Under the pieces are notes generated by a model, which saw only the letters and a list, made by a program, of their open reading frames with translations, was not told the DNA's origin and ran no database searches. 64,000 nucleotides of DNA from Amphiura filiformis (lineage: Eukaryota; Echinodermata; Ophiuroidea; Amphilepidida; Amphiuridae), in assembly GCF_039555335.1 (NCBI RefSeq), contig NC_092628.1, positions 56,903,547 through 56,967,546 of the forward strand. Reading direction: 5' to 3'. The translations under genes and the position numbers were made by a program. Below are positions 1 through 12,053 of this stretch, in pieces. Each line of letters opens with the position of its first letter. The stretch's first letter is position 1.

Positions 1-446
1 GATGATGATGATGATGTTAATTAATACACAAACGACAAAGAGGAACAAACATGCCTTGCATGTAATTCTATTTTAACATGGAAAAATTTGACCTCTTATC
101 TTCTCGCAAACTAAGATTATGCATATTTTATCTCTTCAATAAACATTGTAAAAGTCGATTTGGCCTTGGCACGTGGGCCTCATCCTCTATAACAGCAGGT
201 TTACTTTCTTGTTGAATGGAGGCCTCGAGGTCACTGAACTGTGTATTTGGAGATGATGGCTCATAGCACACGTGTGCTTGCAATCCCCTCCCCCCCTCCC
301 CAAAGCAATGTTGGAGCCAATACTAGACCAATTGTCCGTTCCTGTCTCACTATCAAAACAACATTGACTGGGTGGGTGCGGAGGGGGTTGAAAATTTATT
401 ACTAAATTAAATCCTTCATCACTGCCATCATCGTCACCATCACGAC

Positions 447-497
<51 letters not shown>

Positions 498-658
498 ACA
501 ACAACAACAACAACAACAACAACATCACCATCACCATCATCATCATCATAATCATCATCATCAACATCAACAACAACAACAACATCACCACCATCATCAT
601 CATCAACAACAACAACAACAACAACACCATCATCATAATCATCATCATCATCTACACC

Positions 659-690
<32 letters not shown>

Positions 691-903
691 CATCATCGTC
701 GTCGTCATCATCATCATTTACACTATAGCCACACAAATAGAAATCTTACATTAACTGCAAGTCATCAGAAAAGAAAATATTTAAAACAAATTATTGTTTT
801 ATTACTGCGCGCACAGTTTGCAACAACAACATCAACTGCCAGATTGTGCTCAATTGAAAAAAAATAGATTTTTAAAGTCTAATATGAAAAAAAAATTTTG
901 TTT

Positions 904-2176
904 ATAAATAAAATAAGTATGATTTAATATAGGCATGCGCCAAGTAGGTTTTCTGCTATAAATATGAAAACATACTTGTTAGGGAAATGGTGTGTGTATC
1001 GTCCTTTCGATAAGTATGATATCATACTTAGTGCTTGGGGCAGGTTAGGCACTTAACTCTATATGAAAGCTCACATACGCGTACATCCCCTACAGATATA
1101 TGCACACTGAACGAATCCTCCTTAGTATGATGATGATGATGATGATGATGATCATCATCATCATCATCAGCTTCAGCATCATCAAGACCTAATAATTATA
1201 TTTATTTCCTTATTAAACATATTTATAACTCGCGTATACCATTAGCCTTTTATACAAGGTCAGATCACCTACAAAAACATTTTAAAACTAATTAATAACA
1301 TAAAACAATAAAATAAATTATCCTTTTGCTCATCTGAAATAATAATAAAAGTTTATTTTCATTATAAAAAATCTTACCCTAGACCTATCGAAGAAAAAAA
1401 AAAAAATAAATAAATGCTGCTATCAGGAATTGAACCCGCGATCTCGTATTGACAGCGTCTGATGCTAACCACTAAGCTACCGAGGAAGACATGTAATTCA
1501 ATGGAAACAATACACACGATAACAGTTATTGTTTATCGATCTTCCACGATTCACCACAGCCCCTATTGAGTGTGACGATCTGCCATGAAAACTGTATAAA
1601 GTCTTGATTGGTATACTCTTTATTCATACCCCGTGGATGACCGTGGAAGACCGCTTCAAATGGTTCAATATATACATTTAGCTCAATATAATAATAGGAG
1701 ACCGTGGTAAATTACAGTATTTATCATAAGGGCTATCTCAAATCTTTGTTTTAATTTCTTATTATGATAGAAGCCGAGTTTCATACGTATGTATACGTAT
1801 TTTGTAATCGGTTTCGTAACGTGTGTTGTGGTCTTGTGGTTTTGAACAGGTCTTTATATCGGTTGGGACGTAGTTCGAAGCTCGAAGAGAGTTTTGTGCA
1901 TTTTTTTTTGTGTGCGGGTTTCCTGGTTTCTTACCCTGAACAATTTATTCCAGGCAAAAGTAAAAATTACAGCAAGTTTTTCATTTTTTTTTCAAACCAG
2001 TAATTAGTATGAACTTTCGTCTACTGAAGATAGCAATATTAATGTGTTTAGTCAATGATGTCTTCTGCTATAAGTATGAACTTATACTTACTCGGGCATG
2101 GTGATAAATATGAAACCATACTTAATATTAAGCTAGCTTAGTATGTGCAATCATCTGACTTCAGATATGCAAAATA
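904..2176. repeat. Module X, first of two adjacent copies in unit 1
   Basis: The module starts at ATAAATAAAATAAG and ends at CAAAATAATAA, directly followed by a second copy (2177-3461). The join is an ATAA-type microhomology. The two copies are close but not identical, for example in the tRNA-like region near 1850 versus 3125. The extra copy therefore need not be a perfect recent duplication of its neighbour. Confidence 0.9.
1414..1485 (-). repeat. tRNA-like sequence (tRNA-Asp-like, degenerate)
   Basis: Read on the minus strand there is an A-box match (TAGCTTAGTGG) and a B-box match (GGTTCAATTCC) about 35 bases apart. A loop CTGTCAA sits where a GTC (Asp) anticodon would lie. The D arm and T arm pair fairly well but the acceptor ends do not, so a functional tRNA is unlikely. 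A tRNA-derived SINE head or tRNA pseudogene fits better. Equivalent copies are at about 2693-2764, 5222-5293, 7734-7805, 10253-10324 and 12780-12851. Confidence 0.7.
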
Positions 2177-2692
2177 ATAAATAAAATAAGTATGATTTAA
2201 TATAGGCATGCGCCAAGTAGGTTTTCTGCTATAAATATGAAAACATACTTGTTAGGGAAATGGTGTGTGTATCGTCCTTTCGATAAGTATGATATCATAC
2301 TTAGTGCTTGGGGCAGGTTAGGGCACTTAACTCTATATGAAAGCTCACATACGCGTACATCCCCTACAGATATATGCACACTGAACGAATCCTCCCTTAG
2401 TATGATGATGATGATGATGATGATCATCATCATCATCATCATCAGCTTCAGCATCATCAAGACCTAATAATTATATTTATTTCCTTATTAAACATATTTA
2501 TAACTCGCGTATACCATTAGCCTTTTATACAAGGTCAGATCACCTACAAAAACATTTTAAAACTAATTAATAACATAAAACAATAAAATAAATTATCCTT
2601 TTTGCTCATCTGAAATAATAATAAAAGTTTATTTTCATTATAAAAAAATCTTACCCTAGACCTATCGAAGAAAAAAATATAAAATAAATAAA

Positions 2693-2764
2693 TGCTGCTA
2701 TCAGGAATTGAACCCGCGATCTCGTATTGACAGCGTCTGATGCTAACCACTAAGCTACCGAGGA
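2693..2764 (-). repeat. tRNA-Asp-like sequence, copy 2
   Basis: Same A and B boxes as the 1414-1485 copy. It belongs to the second module X of unit 1. Confidence 0.7.
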
Positions 2765-3099
2765 AGACATGTAATTCAATGGAAACAATACACACGATAA
2801 CAGTTATTGTTTATCGATCTTCCACGATTCACCACAGCCCCTATTGAGTGTAACGATCTGCCATGAAAACTGTATAAAGTCTTGATTGGTATACTCTTTA
2901 TTCATACCCCGTGGATGACCGTGGAAGACCGCTTCAAATGGTTCAATATATACATTTAGCTCAATATAATAATAGGAGACCGTGGTAAATTACAGTATTT
3001 ATCATAAGGGCTATCTCAAATCTTTGTTTTAATTTCTTATTATGATAGAAGCCCGAGTTTCATACGTATGTATACGTATTTTGTAATCGTTTTCGTAAC

Positions 3100-3170
3100 G
3101 TGTGTTGTGGTCTTGTGGTTTAGAACAGGTCTTTATATCGGTAGGGCTGTAGTTCGAATCTCGAAGAGAG
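3100..3170 (+). repeat. Second tRNA-like sequence in each unit
   Basis: On the plus strand TGGTCTTGTGG resembles an A box (one mismatch). AGTTCGAATCTC, about 35 bases later, resembles a B box. A T run and a conserved AT-rich tail follow. It lies about 340 bp from the minus-strand tRNA-like sequence and points away from it. Copies are near 1823-1893, 5629-5699, 8139-8210, 10660-10730 and 13187-13257, and the B-box region varies a little between units. A SINE head is the likeliest source. Confidence 0.5.
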
Positions 3171-3765
3171 TTTTGTGCATTTTTTTTTGTGTGTGGGTTT
3201 CCTGGTTTCTTACCCCTGAACAATTTATTCCAGGCAAAAGTAAAAAATTACAGCAAGTTTTTCATTTTTTTTTCAAACCAGTAATTAGTATGAACTTTCG
3301 TCTACTGAAGATAGCAATATTAATGTGTTTAGTCAATGATGTCTTCTGCTATAAGTATGAACTTATACTTACTCGGGCATGGTGATAAATATGAAACCAT
3401 ACTTAATATTAAGCTAGCTTAGTATGTGCAATCATCTGACTTCAGATATGCAAAATAATAATAACAACATTTATTTTCATTATAGACTTTTTATAGTCTA
3501 TATTTTTTCATTTCAGCTTAATTTAGCAGTTGTCATGGTTGTGTGTAAATTACTATTACTATTAGATACGTTGTAATAAAACATGATTTTAAATATTTGT
3601 ATATTAATTTTCTCTGAGGGCTTGCAGCAAAATTGATATTTTATTTTCCTTGGTATGGGTTTGTGGCTAGTAGTCAGGTAATGATGAAGGCGATGATGAT
3701 GATGATGATATGATGATGATGATGACGACGACGACGACGACGACGATGATGATGATAATGATGAC

Positions 3766-3807
<42 letters not shown>

Positions 3808-3811
<4 letters not shown>

Positions 3812-4243
3812 TTAATTAATACACAAACGACAAGAGGAACAAACATGCCTTGCATGTAATTCTATTTTTAACATGGAAAAATTTGACCTCTTATCTTCTC
3901 GCAAACTAAGATTATGCATATTTTATCTCTTCAATAAACATTGTAAAAGTCGATTTGGCCTTGGCACGTGGGCCTCATCCTCTATAACAGCAGGTTTACT
4001 TTCTTGTTGAATGGAGGCCTCGAGGTCACTGAACTGTGTATTTGGAGATGATGGCTCATAGCACACGTGTGTGCTTGCAATCCCCCCCCCCCGCCCCCAA
4101 AGCAATGTTGGAGCCAATACTAGACCAATTGTCCGTTCCTGTCTCAGTATCAAAACAACATTGACTGGGTGGGTGCGGAGGGGGTTGAAAATTTATTACT
4201 AAATTAAATCCTTCATCACTGCCATCATCGTCACCATCACGAC

Positions 4244-4297
<54 letters not shown>

Positions 4298-4455
4298 ACA
4301 ACAACAACAACAACAACAACATCACCATCACCATCATCATCATCATAATCATCATCATCAACATCAACAACAACAACAACATCACCACCATCATCATCAT
4401 CAACAACAACAACAACAACAACACCATCATCATAATCATCATCATCATCTACACC

Positions 4456-4487
<32 letters not shown>

Positions 4488-6293
4488 CATCATCGTCGTC
4501 GTCATCATCATCATTTACACTATAGCCACACAAATAGAAATCTTACATTAACTGCAAGTCATCAGAAAAAGAAAATATTTAAAACAAATTATTGTTTTAT
4601 TACTGCGCGCACAGTTTGCAACAACAACATCAACTGCCAGATTGTGCTCAATTGAAAAAAAAAATAGATTTTTTAAAGTCTAATATGAAAAAAAATTTTG
4701 TTTATAAATAAAATAAGTATGATTTAATATAGGCATGCGCCAAGTAGGTTTTCTGCTATAAATATGAAAACATACTTGTTAGGGAAATGGTGTGTGTATC
4801 GTCCTTTCGATAAGTATGATATCATACTTAGTGCTTGGGGCAGGTTAGGGCACTTAACTCTATATGAAAGCTCACATACGCGTACATCCCCTACAGATAT
4901 ATGCACACTGAACGAATCCCTCCCTTAGTATGATGATGATGATGATGATGATGATCATCATCATCATCATCAGCTTCAGCATCATCAAGACCTAATAATT
5001 ATATTTATTTCCTTATTAAACATATTTATAACTCGCGTATACCATTAGCCTTTTATACAAGGTCAGATCACCTACAAAAACATTTTAAAACTAATTAATA
5101 ACATAAAACAATAAAATAAATTATCCTTTTTGCTCATCTGAAATAATAATAAAAGTTTATTTTCATTATAAAAAAATCTTACCCTAGACCTATCGAAGAA
5201 AAAAATAAAAAAATAAATAAATGCTGCTATCAGGAATTGAACCCGCGATCTCGTATTGACAGCGTCTGATGCTAACCACTAAGCTACCGAGGAAGACATG
5301 TAATTCAATGGAAACAATACACACGATAACAGTTATTGTTTATCGATCTTCCACGATTCACCACAGCCCCTATTGAGTGTGACGATCTGCCATGAAAACT
5401 GTATAAAGTCTTGATTGGTATACTCTTTATTCATACCCCGTGGATGACCGTGGAAGACCGCTTCAAATGGTTCAATATATACATTTAGCTCAATATAATA
5501 ATAGGAGACCGTGGTAAATTACAGTATTTATCATAAGGGCTATCTCAAATCTTTGTTTTAATTTCTTATTATGATAGAAGCCTGAGTTTCATACGTATGT
5601 ATACGTATTTTGTAATCGTTTTCGTAACGCGTGTTGTGGTCTTGTGGTTTAGAACAGGTCTTTATATCGGTAGGGCCGTAGTTCGAATCTCGAAGAGAGT
5701 TTTGTGCATTTTTTTTTGTGTGCGGGTTTCCTGGTTTCTTACCCTGAACAATTTATTCCAGGCAAAAGTAAAAAATTACAGCAAGTTTTTCATTTTTTTT
5801 CAAACCAGTAATTAGTATGAACTTTCGTCTACTGAAGATAGCAATATTAATGTGTTTAGTCAATGATGTCTTCTGCTATAAGTATGAACTTATACTTACT
5901 CGGGCATGGTGATAAATATGAAACCATACTTAATATTAAGCTAGCTTAGTATGTGCAATCATCTGACTTCAGATATGCAAAATAATAATAACAACATTTA
6001 TTTTCATTATAGACTTTTTTATAGTCTATATTTTTTTTTTTTCATCTTAATTTAGCAGTTGTCATGGTTGTGTGTAAATTACTATTACTATTAGATACGT
6101 TGTAATAAAACATGATTTTAAATATTTGTATATTAATTTTTCTGAGGGCTTGCAGCAAAATTGATATTTTATTTTCCTTGGTATGGGTTTGTGGCTAGTA
6201 GTCAGGTAATGATGAAGGCGATGATGATGATGATGATATGATGATGATGATGACGACGACGACGACGACGACGATGATGATGATAATGATGAC

Positions 6294-6332
<39 letters not shown>
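3808..6332. repeat. Array unit 2
   Basis: A standard unit of 2525 bp. It has the CAT/CAA block at about 4243-4517, module X at 4704-5988, module Y from 5989, and the GAT/GAC block at about 6210-6338. Confidence 0.95.
5222..5293 (-). repeat. tRNA-Asp-like sequence, copy 3
   Basis: Unit 2 copy. The boxes are unchanged. Confidence 0.7.
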
Positions 6333-6336
<4 letters not shown>

Positions 6337-6765
6337 TTAATTAATACACAAACGACAAAGAGGAACAAACATGCCTTGCATGTAATTCTATTTTAACATG
6401 GAAAAATTTGACCTCTTATCTTCTCGCAAACTAAGATTATGCATATTTTATCTCTTCAATAAACATTGTAAAAGTCGATTTGGCCTTGGCACGTGGGCCT
6501 CATCCTCTATAACAGCAGGTTTACTTTCTTGTTGAATGGAGGCCTCGAGGTCACTGAACTGTGTATTTGGAGATGATGGCTCATAGCACACGTGTGTGCT
6601 TGCAATCCCTCCCCCTCCCCAAAGCAATGTTGGAGCCAATACTAGACCAATTGTCCGTTCCTGTCTCAGTATCAAAACAACATTGACTGGTGGGTGAGGG
6701 AGAAGGTTGACAAATGCATACTAAATTAAATCCTTCATCACTGCCATCATCGTCACCATCACGAC

Positions 6766-6813
<48 letters not shown>

Positions 6814-6971
6814 ACAACAACAACAACAACAACAACATCACCATCACCATCATCATCATCATAATCATCATCATCAACATCAACAACAACAACAACATCA
6901 CCACCATCATCATCATCAACAACAACAACAACAACAACACCATCATCATAATCATCATCATCATCTACACC

Positions 6972-7003
<32 letters not shown>

Positions 7004-8806
7004 CATCATCGTCGTCGTCATCATCATCATTTACACTATAGCCACACAAATAGAAATCTTACATTAACTGCAAGTCATCAGAAAAAGAAAATATTTAAAA
7101 CAAATTATTGTTTTATTACTGCGCGCACAGTTTGCAACAACAACATCAACTGCCAGATTGTGCTCAATTGAAAAAAAAATAGATTTTTTAAAGTCTAATA
7201 TGAAAAAAAATTTTGTTTATAAATAAAATAAGTATGATTTAATATAGGCATGCGCCAAGTAGGTTTTCTGCTATAAATATGAAAACATACTTGTTAGGGA
7301 AATGGTGTGTGTATCGTCCTTTCGATAAGTATGATATCATACTTAGTGCTTGGGGCAGGTTAGGGCACTTAACTCTATATGAAAGCTCACATACGCGTAC
7401 ATCCCCTACAGATATATGCACACGAACGAATCCCTCCCTGCTGTATGATGATGATGATGATGATGATCATCATCATCATCATCATCAGCTTCAGCATCAT
7501 CAAGACCTAATAATTATATTTATTTCCTTATTAAACATATTTATAACTCGCGTATACCATTAGCCTTTTATACAAGGTCAGATCACCTACAAAAACATTT
7601 TAAAACTAATTAATAACATAAAACAATAAAATAAATTATCCTTTTGCTCATCTGAAATAATAATAAAAGTTTATTTTCATTATAAAAAATCTTACCCTAG
7701 ACCTATCGAAGAAAAAAATAAAAAATAAATAAATGCTGCTATCAGGAATTGAACCCGCGATCTCGTATTGACAGCGTCTGATGCTAACCACTAAGCTACC
7801 GAGGAAGACATGTAATTCAATGGAAACAATACACACGATAACAGTTATTGTTTATCGATCTTCCACGATTCACCACAGCCCCTATTGAGTGTGACGATCT
7901 GCCATGAAAACTGTATAAAGTCTTGATTGGTATACTCTTTATTCATACCCCGTGGATGACCGTGGAAGACCGCTTCAAATGGTTCAATATATACATTTAG
8001 CTCAATATAATAATAGGAGACCGTGGTAAATTACAGTATTTATCATAAGGGCTATCTCAAATCTTTGTTTTAATTTCTTATTATGATAGAAGCCTGAGTT
8101 TCATACGTATGTATACGTATTTTGTAATCGTTTTCGTAACGTGTGTTGTGGTCTTGTGGTGTAGAACAGGTCTTTATGTCGGTAGGGCCGAAGTTCGAAG
8201 CTCGAAGAGAGTTTTGTGCATTTTTTTTTGTGTGCGGGTTTCCTGGTTTCTTACCCTGAACAATTTATTCCAGGCAAAAGTAAAAAATTACAGCAAGTTT
8301 TTCATTTTTTTTCAAACCAGTAATTAGTATGAACTTTCGTCTACTGAAGATAGCAATATTAATGTGTTTAGTCAATGATGTCTTCTGCTATAAGTATGAA
8401 CTTATACTTACTCGGGCATGGTGATAAATATGAAACCATACTTAATATTAAGCTAGCTTAGTATGTGCAATCATCTGACTTCAGATATGCAAAATAATAA
8501 TAACAACATTTATTTTCATTATAGACTTTTTTATAGTCTATATTTTTTTCATTTCAGCTTAATTTAGCAGTTGTCATGGTTGTGTGTAAATTACTATTAC
8601 TATTAGATACGTTGTAATAAAACATGATTTTAAATATTTGTATATTAATTTTCTCTGAGGGCTTGCAGCAAAATTGATATTTTATTTTCCTTGGTATGGG
8701 TTTGTGGCTAGTAGTCAGGTAATGATGAAGGCGATGATGATGATGATGATATGATGATGATGATGACGACGACGACGACGACGACGATGATGATGATAAT
8801 GATGAC

Positions 8807-8845
<39 letters not shown>
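6333..8845. repeat. Array unit 3
   Basis: A standard unit of 2513 bp. The CAT/CAA block is at about 6768-7033 and module X starts at 7219. The segment just before the CAT block differs from its siblings near 6690-6720, and the short hairpin block is preceded by CTGCTGTATG instead of CTTAGTATG. Confidence 0.95.
7734..7805 (-). repeat. tRNA-Asp-like sequence, copy 4
   Basis: Unit 3 copy. The boxes are unchanged. Confidence 0.7.
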
Positions 8846-8849
<4 letters not shown>

Positions 8850-9282
8850 TTAATTAATACACAAACGACAAAGAGGAACAAACATGCCTTGCATGTAATT
8901 CTATTTTTAACATGGAAAAATTTGACCTCTTATCTTCTCGCAAACTAAGATTATGCATATTTTATCTCTTCAATAAACATTGTAAAAGTCGATTTGGCCT
9001 TGGCACGTGGGCCTCATCCTCTATAACAGCAGGTTTACTTTCTTGTTGAATGGAGGCCTCGAGGTCACTGAACTGTGTATTTGGAGATGATGGCTCATAG
9101 CACACGTGTGTGCTTGCAATCCCTCCCCCCCCCCCAAAGCAATGTTGGAGCCAATACTAGACCAATTGTCCGTTCCTGTCTCAGTATCAAAACAACATTG
9201 ACTGGGTGGGTGCGCGAGGGGGGTTGAAAATTTATTACTAAATTAAATCCTTCATCACTGCCATCATCGTCACCATCACGAC

Positions 9283-9336
<54 letters not shown>

Positions 9337-9491
9337 ACAACAACAACAACAACATCACCATCACCATCATCATCATCATAATCATCATCATCAACATCAA
9401 CAACAACAACAACATCACCACCATCATCATCATCATCAACAACAACAACAACAACAACACCATCATCATAATCATCATCATCATCTACACC

Positions 9492-9523
<32 letters not shown>

Positions 9524-11327
9524 CATCATCGTCGTCGTCATCATCATCATTTACACTATAGCCACACAAATAGAAATCTTACATTAACTGCAAGTCATCA
9601 GAAAAAGAAAATATTTAAAACAAATTATTGTTTTATTACTGCGCGCACAGTTTGCAACAACAACATCAACTGCCAGATTGTGCTCAATTGAAAAAAAAAT
9701 AGATTTTTTTTTTTTTTTTATGAAAAAAAATTTTGTTTATAAATAAAATAAGTATGATTTAATATAGGCATGCGCCAAGTAGGTTTTCTGCTATAAATAT
9801 GAAAACATACTTGTTAGGGAAATGGTGTGTGTATCGTCCTTTCGATAAGTATGATATCATACTTAGTGCTTGGGGCAGGTTAGGGCACTTAACTCTATAT
9901 GAAAGCTCACATACGCGTACATCCCCTACAGATATATGCACACTGAACGAATCCTCCCTTAGTATGATGATGATGATGATGATGATCATCATCATCATCA
10001 TCATCAGCTTCAGCATCATCAAGACCTAATAATTATATTTATTTCCTTATTAAACATATTTATAACTCGCGTATACCATTAGCCTTTTATACAAGGTCAG
10101 ATCACCTACAAAAACATTTTAAAACTAATTAATAACATAAAACAATAAAATAAATTATCCTTTTTGCACATCTGAAATAATAATAAAAGTTTATTTTCAT
10201 TATAAAAAATCTTACCCTAGACCTATCGAAGAAAAAATAAAAAATAAATAAATGCTGCTATCAGGAATTGAACCCGCGATCTCGTATTGACAGCGTCTGA
10301 TGCTAACCACTAAGCTACCGAGGAAGACATGTAATTCAATGGAAACAATACACACGATAACAGTTATTGTTTATCGATCTTCCACGATTCACCACAGCCC
10401 CTATTGAGTGTGACGATCTGCCATGAAAACTGTATAAAGTCTTGATTGGTATACTCTTTATTCATACCCCGTGGATGACCGTGGAAGACCGCTTCAAATG
10501 GTTCAATATATACATTTAGCTCAATATAATAATAGGAGACCGTGGTAAATTACAGTATTTATCATAAGGGCTATCTCAAATCTTTGTTTTAATTTCTTAT
10601 TATGATAGAAACCCGAGTTTCATACGTATGTATACGTATTTTGTAATCGTTTTCGTAACGTGTGTTGTGGTCTTGTGGTTTAGAACAGGTCTTTATATCG
10701 GTAGGGCCGTAGTTCGAATCTCGAAGAGAGTTTTGTGCATTTTTTTTTGTGTGTGGGTTTCCTGGTTTCTTACCCCTGAACAATTTATTCCAGGCAAAAG
10801 TAAAAAATTACAGCAAGTTTTTCATTTTTTTTTCAAACCAGTAATTAGTATGAACTTTCGTCTACTGAAGATAGCAATATTAATGTGTTTAGTCAATGAT
10901 GTCTTCTGCTATAAGTATGAACTTATACTTACTCGGGCATGGTGATAAATATGAAACCATACTTAATATTAAGCTAGCTTAGTATGTGCAATCATCTGAC
11001 TTCAGATATGCAAAATAATAATAACAACATTTATTTTCATTATAGACTTTTTTATAGTCTATATTTTTTTCATTTTTTCTTAATTTAGCAGTTGTCATGG
11101 TTGTGTGTAAATTACTATTACTATTAGATACGTTGTAATAAAACATGATTTTAAATATTTGTATATTAATTTTCTCTGAGGGCTTGCAGCAAAATTGATA
11201 TTTTATTTTCCTTGGTATGGGTTTGTGGCTAGTAGTCAGGTAATGATGAAGGCGATGATGATGATGATGATATGATGATGATGATGACGACGACGACGAC
11301 GACGACGATGATGATGATAATGATGAC

Positions 11328-11366
<39 letters not shown>
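8846..11366. repeat. Array unit 4
   Basis: A standard unit of 2521 bp. The CAT/CAA block is at about 9285-9553. Near 9702-9719 a long T run replaces the AAAGTCTAATA found in the other units. Confidence 0.95.
10253..10324 (-). repeat. tRNA-Asp-like sequence, copy 5
   Basis: Unit 4 copy. The boxes are unchanged. Confidence 0.7.
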
Positions 11367-11370
<4 letters not shown>

Positions 11371-11803
11371 TTAATTAATACACAAACGACAAAGAGGAAC
11401 AAACATGCCTTGCATGTAATTCTATTTTTAACATGGAAAAATTTGACCTCTTATCTTCTCGCAAACTAAGATTATGCATATTTTATCTCTTCAATAAACA
11501 TTGTAAAAGTCGATTTGGCCTTGGCACGTGGGCCTCATCCTCTATAACAGCAGGTTTACTTTCTTGTTGAATGGAGGCCTCGAGGTCACTGAACTGTGTA
11601 TTTGGAGATGATGGCTCATAGCACACGTGTGTGCTTGCAATCCCCCCCCCTCCCCCAAAGCAATGTTGGAGCCAATACTAGACCAATTGTCCGTTCCTGT
11701 CTCAGTATCAAAACAACATTGACTGGGTGGGTGCGGGAGGGGGGTTGAAAATTTATTACTAAATTAAATCCTTCATCACTGCCATCATCGTCACCATCAC
11801 GAC

Positions 11804-11860
<57 letters not shown>

Positions 11861-12021
11861 ACAACAACAACAACAACAACAACAACATCACCATCACCAT
11901 CATCATCATCATAATCATCATCATCAACATCAACAACAACAACAACATCACCACCATCATCATCATCAACAACAACAACAACAACAACACCATCATCATA
12001 ATCATCATCATCATCTACACC

Positions 12022-12053
<32 letters not shown>

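Larger units (their letters stand above)
2177..3461. repeat. Module X, second copy in unit 1
   Basis: This copy is continuous with the normal downstream module Y, which begins TAACAACATTTATTTTC. It is about 1285 bp, the same as the single module X of the other units (4704-5988 in unit 2). Confidence 0.9.
1..3807. repeat. Array unit 1 (enlarged by an extra module X)
   Basis: This unit includes the (CAT)n/(CAA)n block at about 449-717, the small ATG/ATC hairpin block near 1127-1170 and again near 2400-2450, and the GAT/GAC block at about 3681-3812. It is about 1.27 kb longer than the others because module X is present twice. Confidence 0.95.

Noticed and set aside
187-736. Long methionine/leucine-, aspartate/valine- or isoleucine/asparagine-rich open frames over the CAT/CAA blocks, here and in every array unit
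   Set aside because: They are translations of trinucleotide microsatellites and are open in several frames at once. No start context, splice sites or complexity supports a protein.
1414-1485. A functional tRNA-Asp gene cluster in the array
   Set aside because: The A and B boxes fit, but the acceptor ends do not pair and the anticodon stem is poor. A tRNA-like repeat is the safer call.
2197-2467. Overlapping frames on both strands of module X
   Set aside because: They recur only because the unit repeats, and they overlap the hairpins and tRNA-like sequence. No domain is visible.
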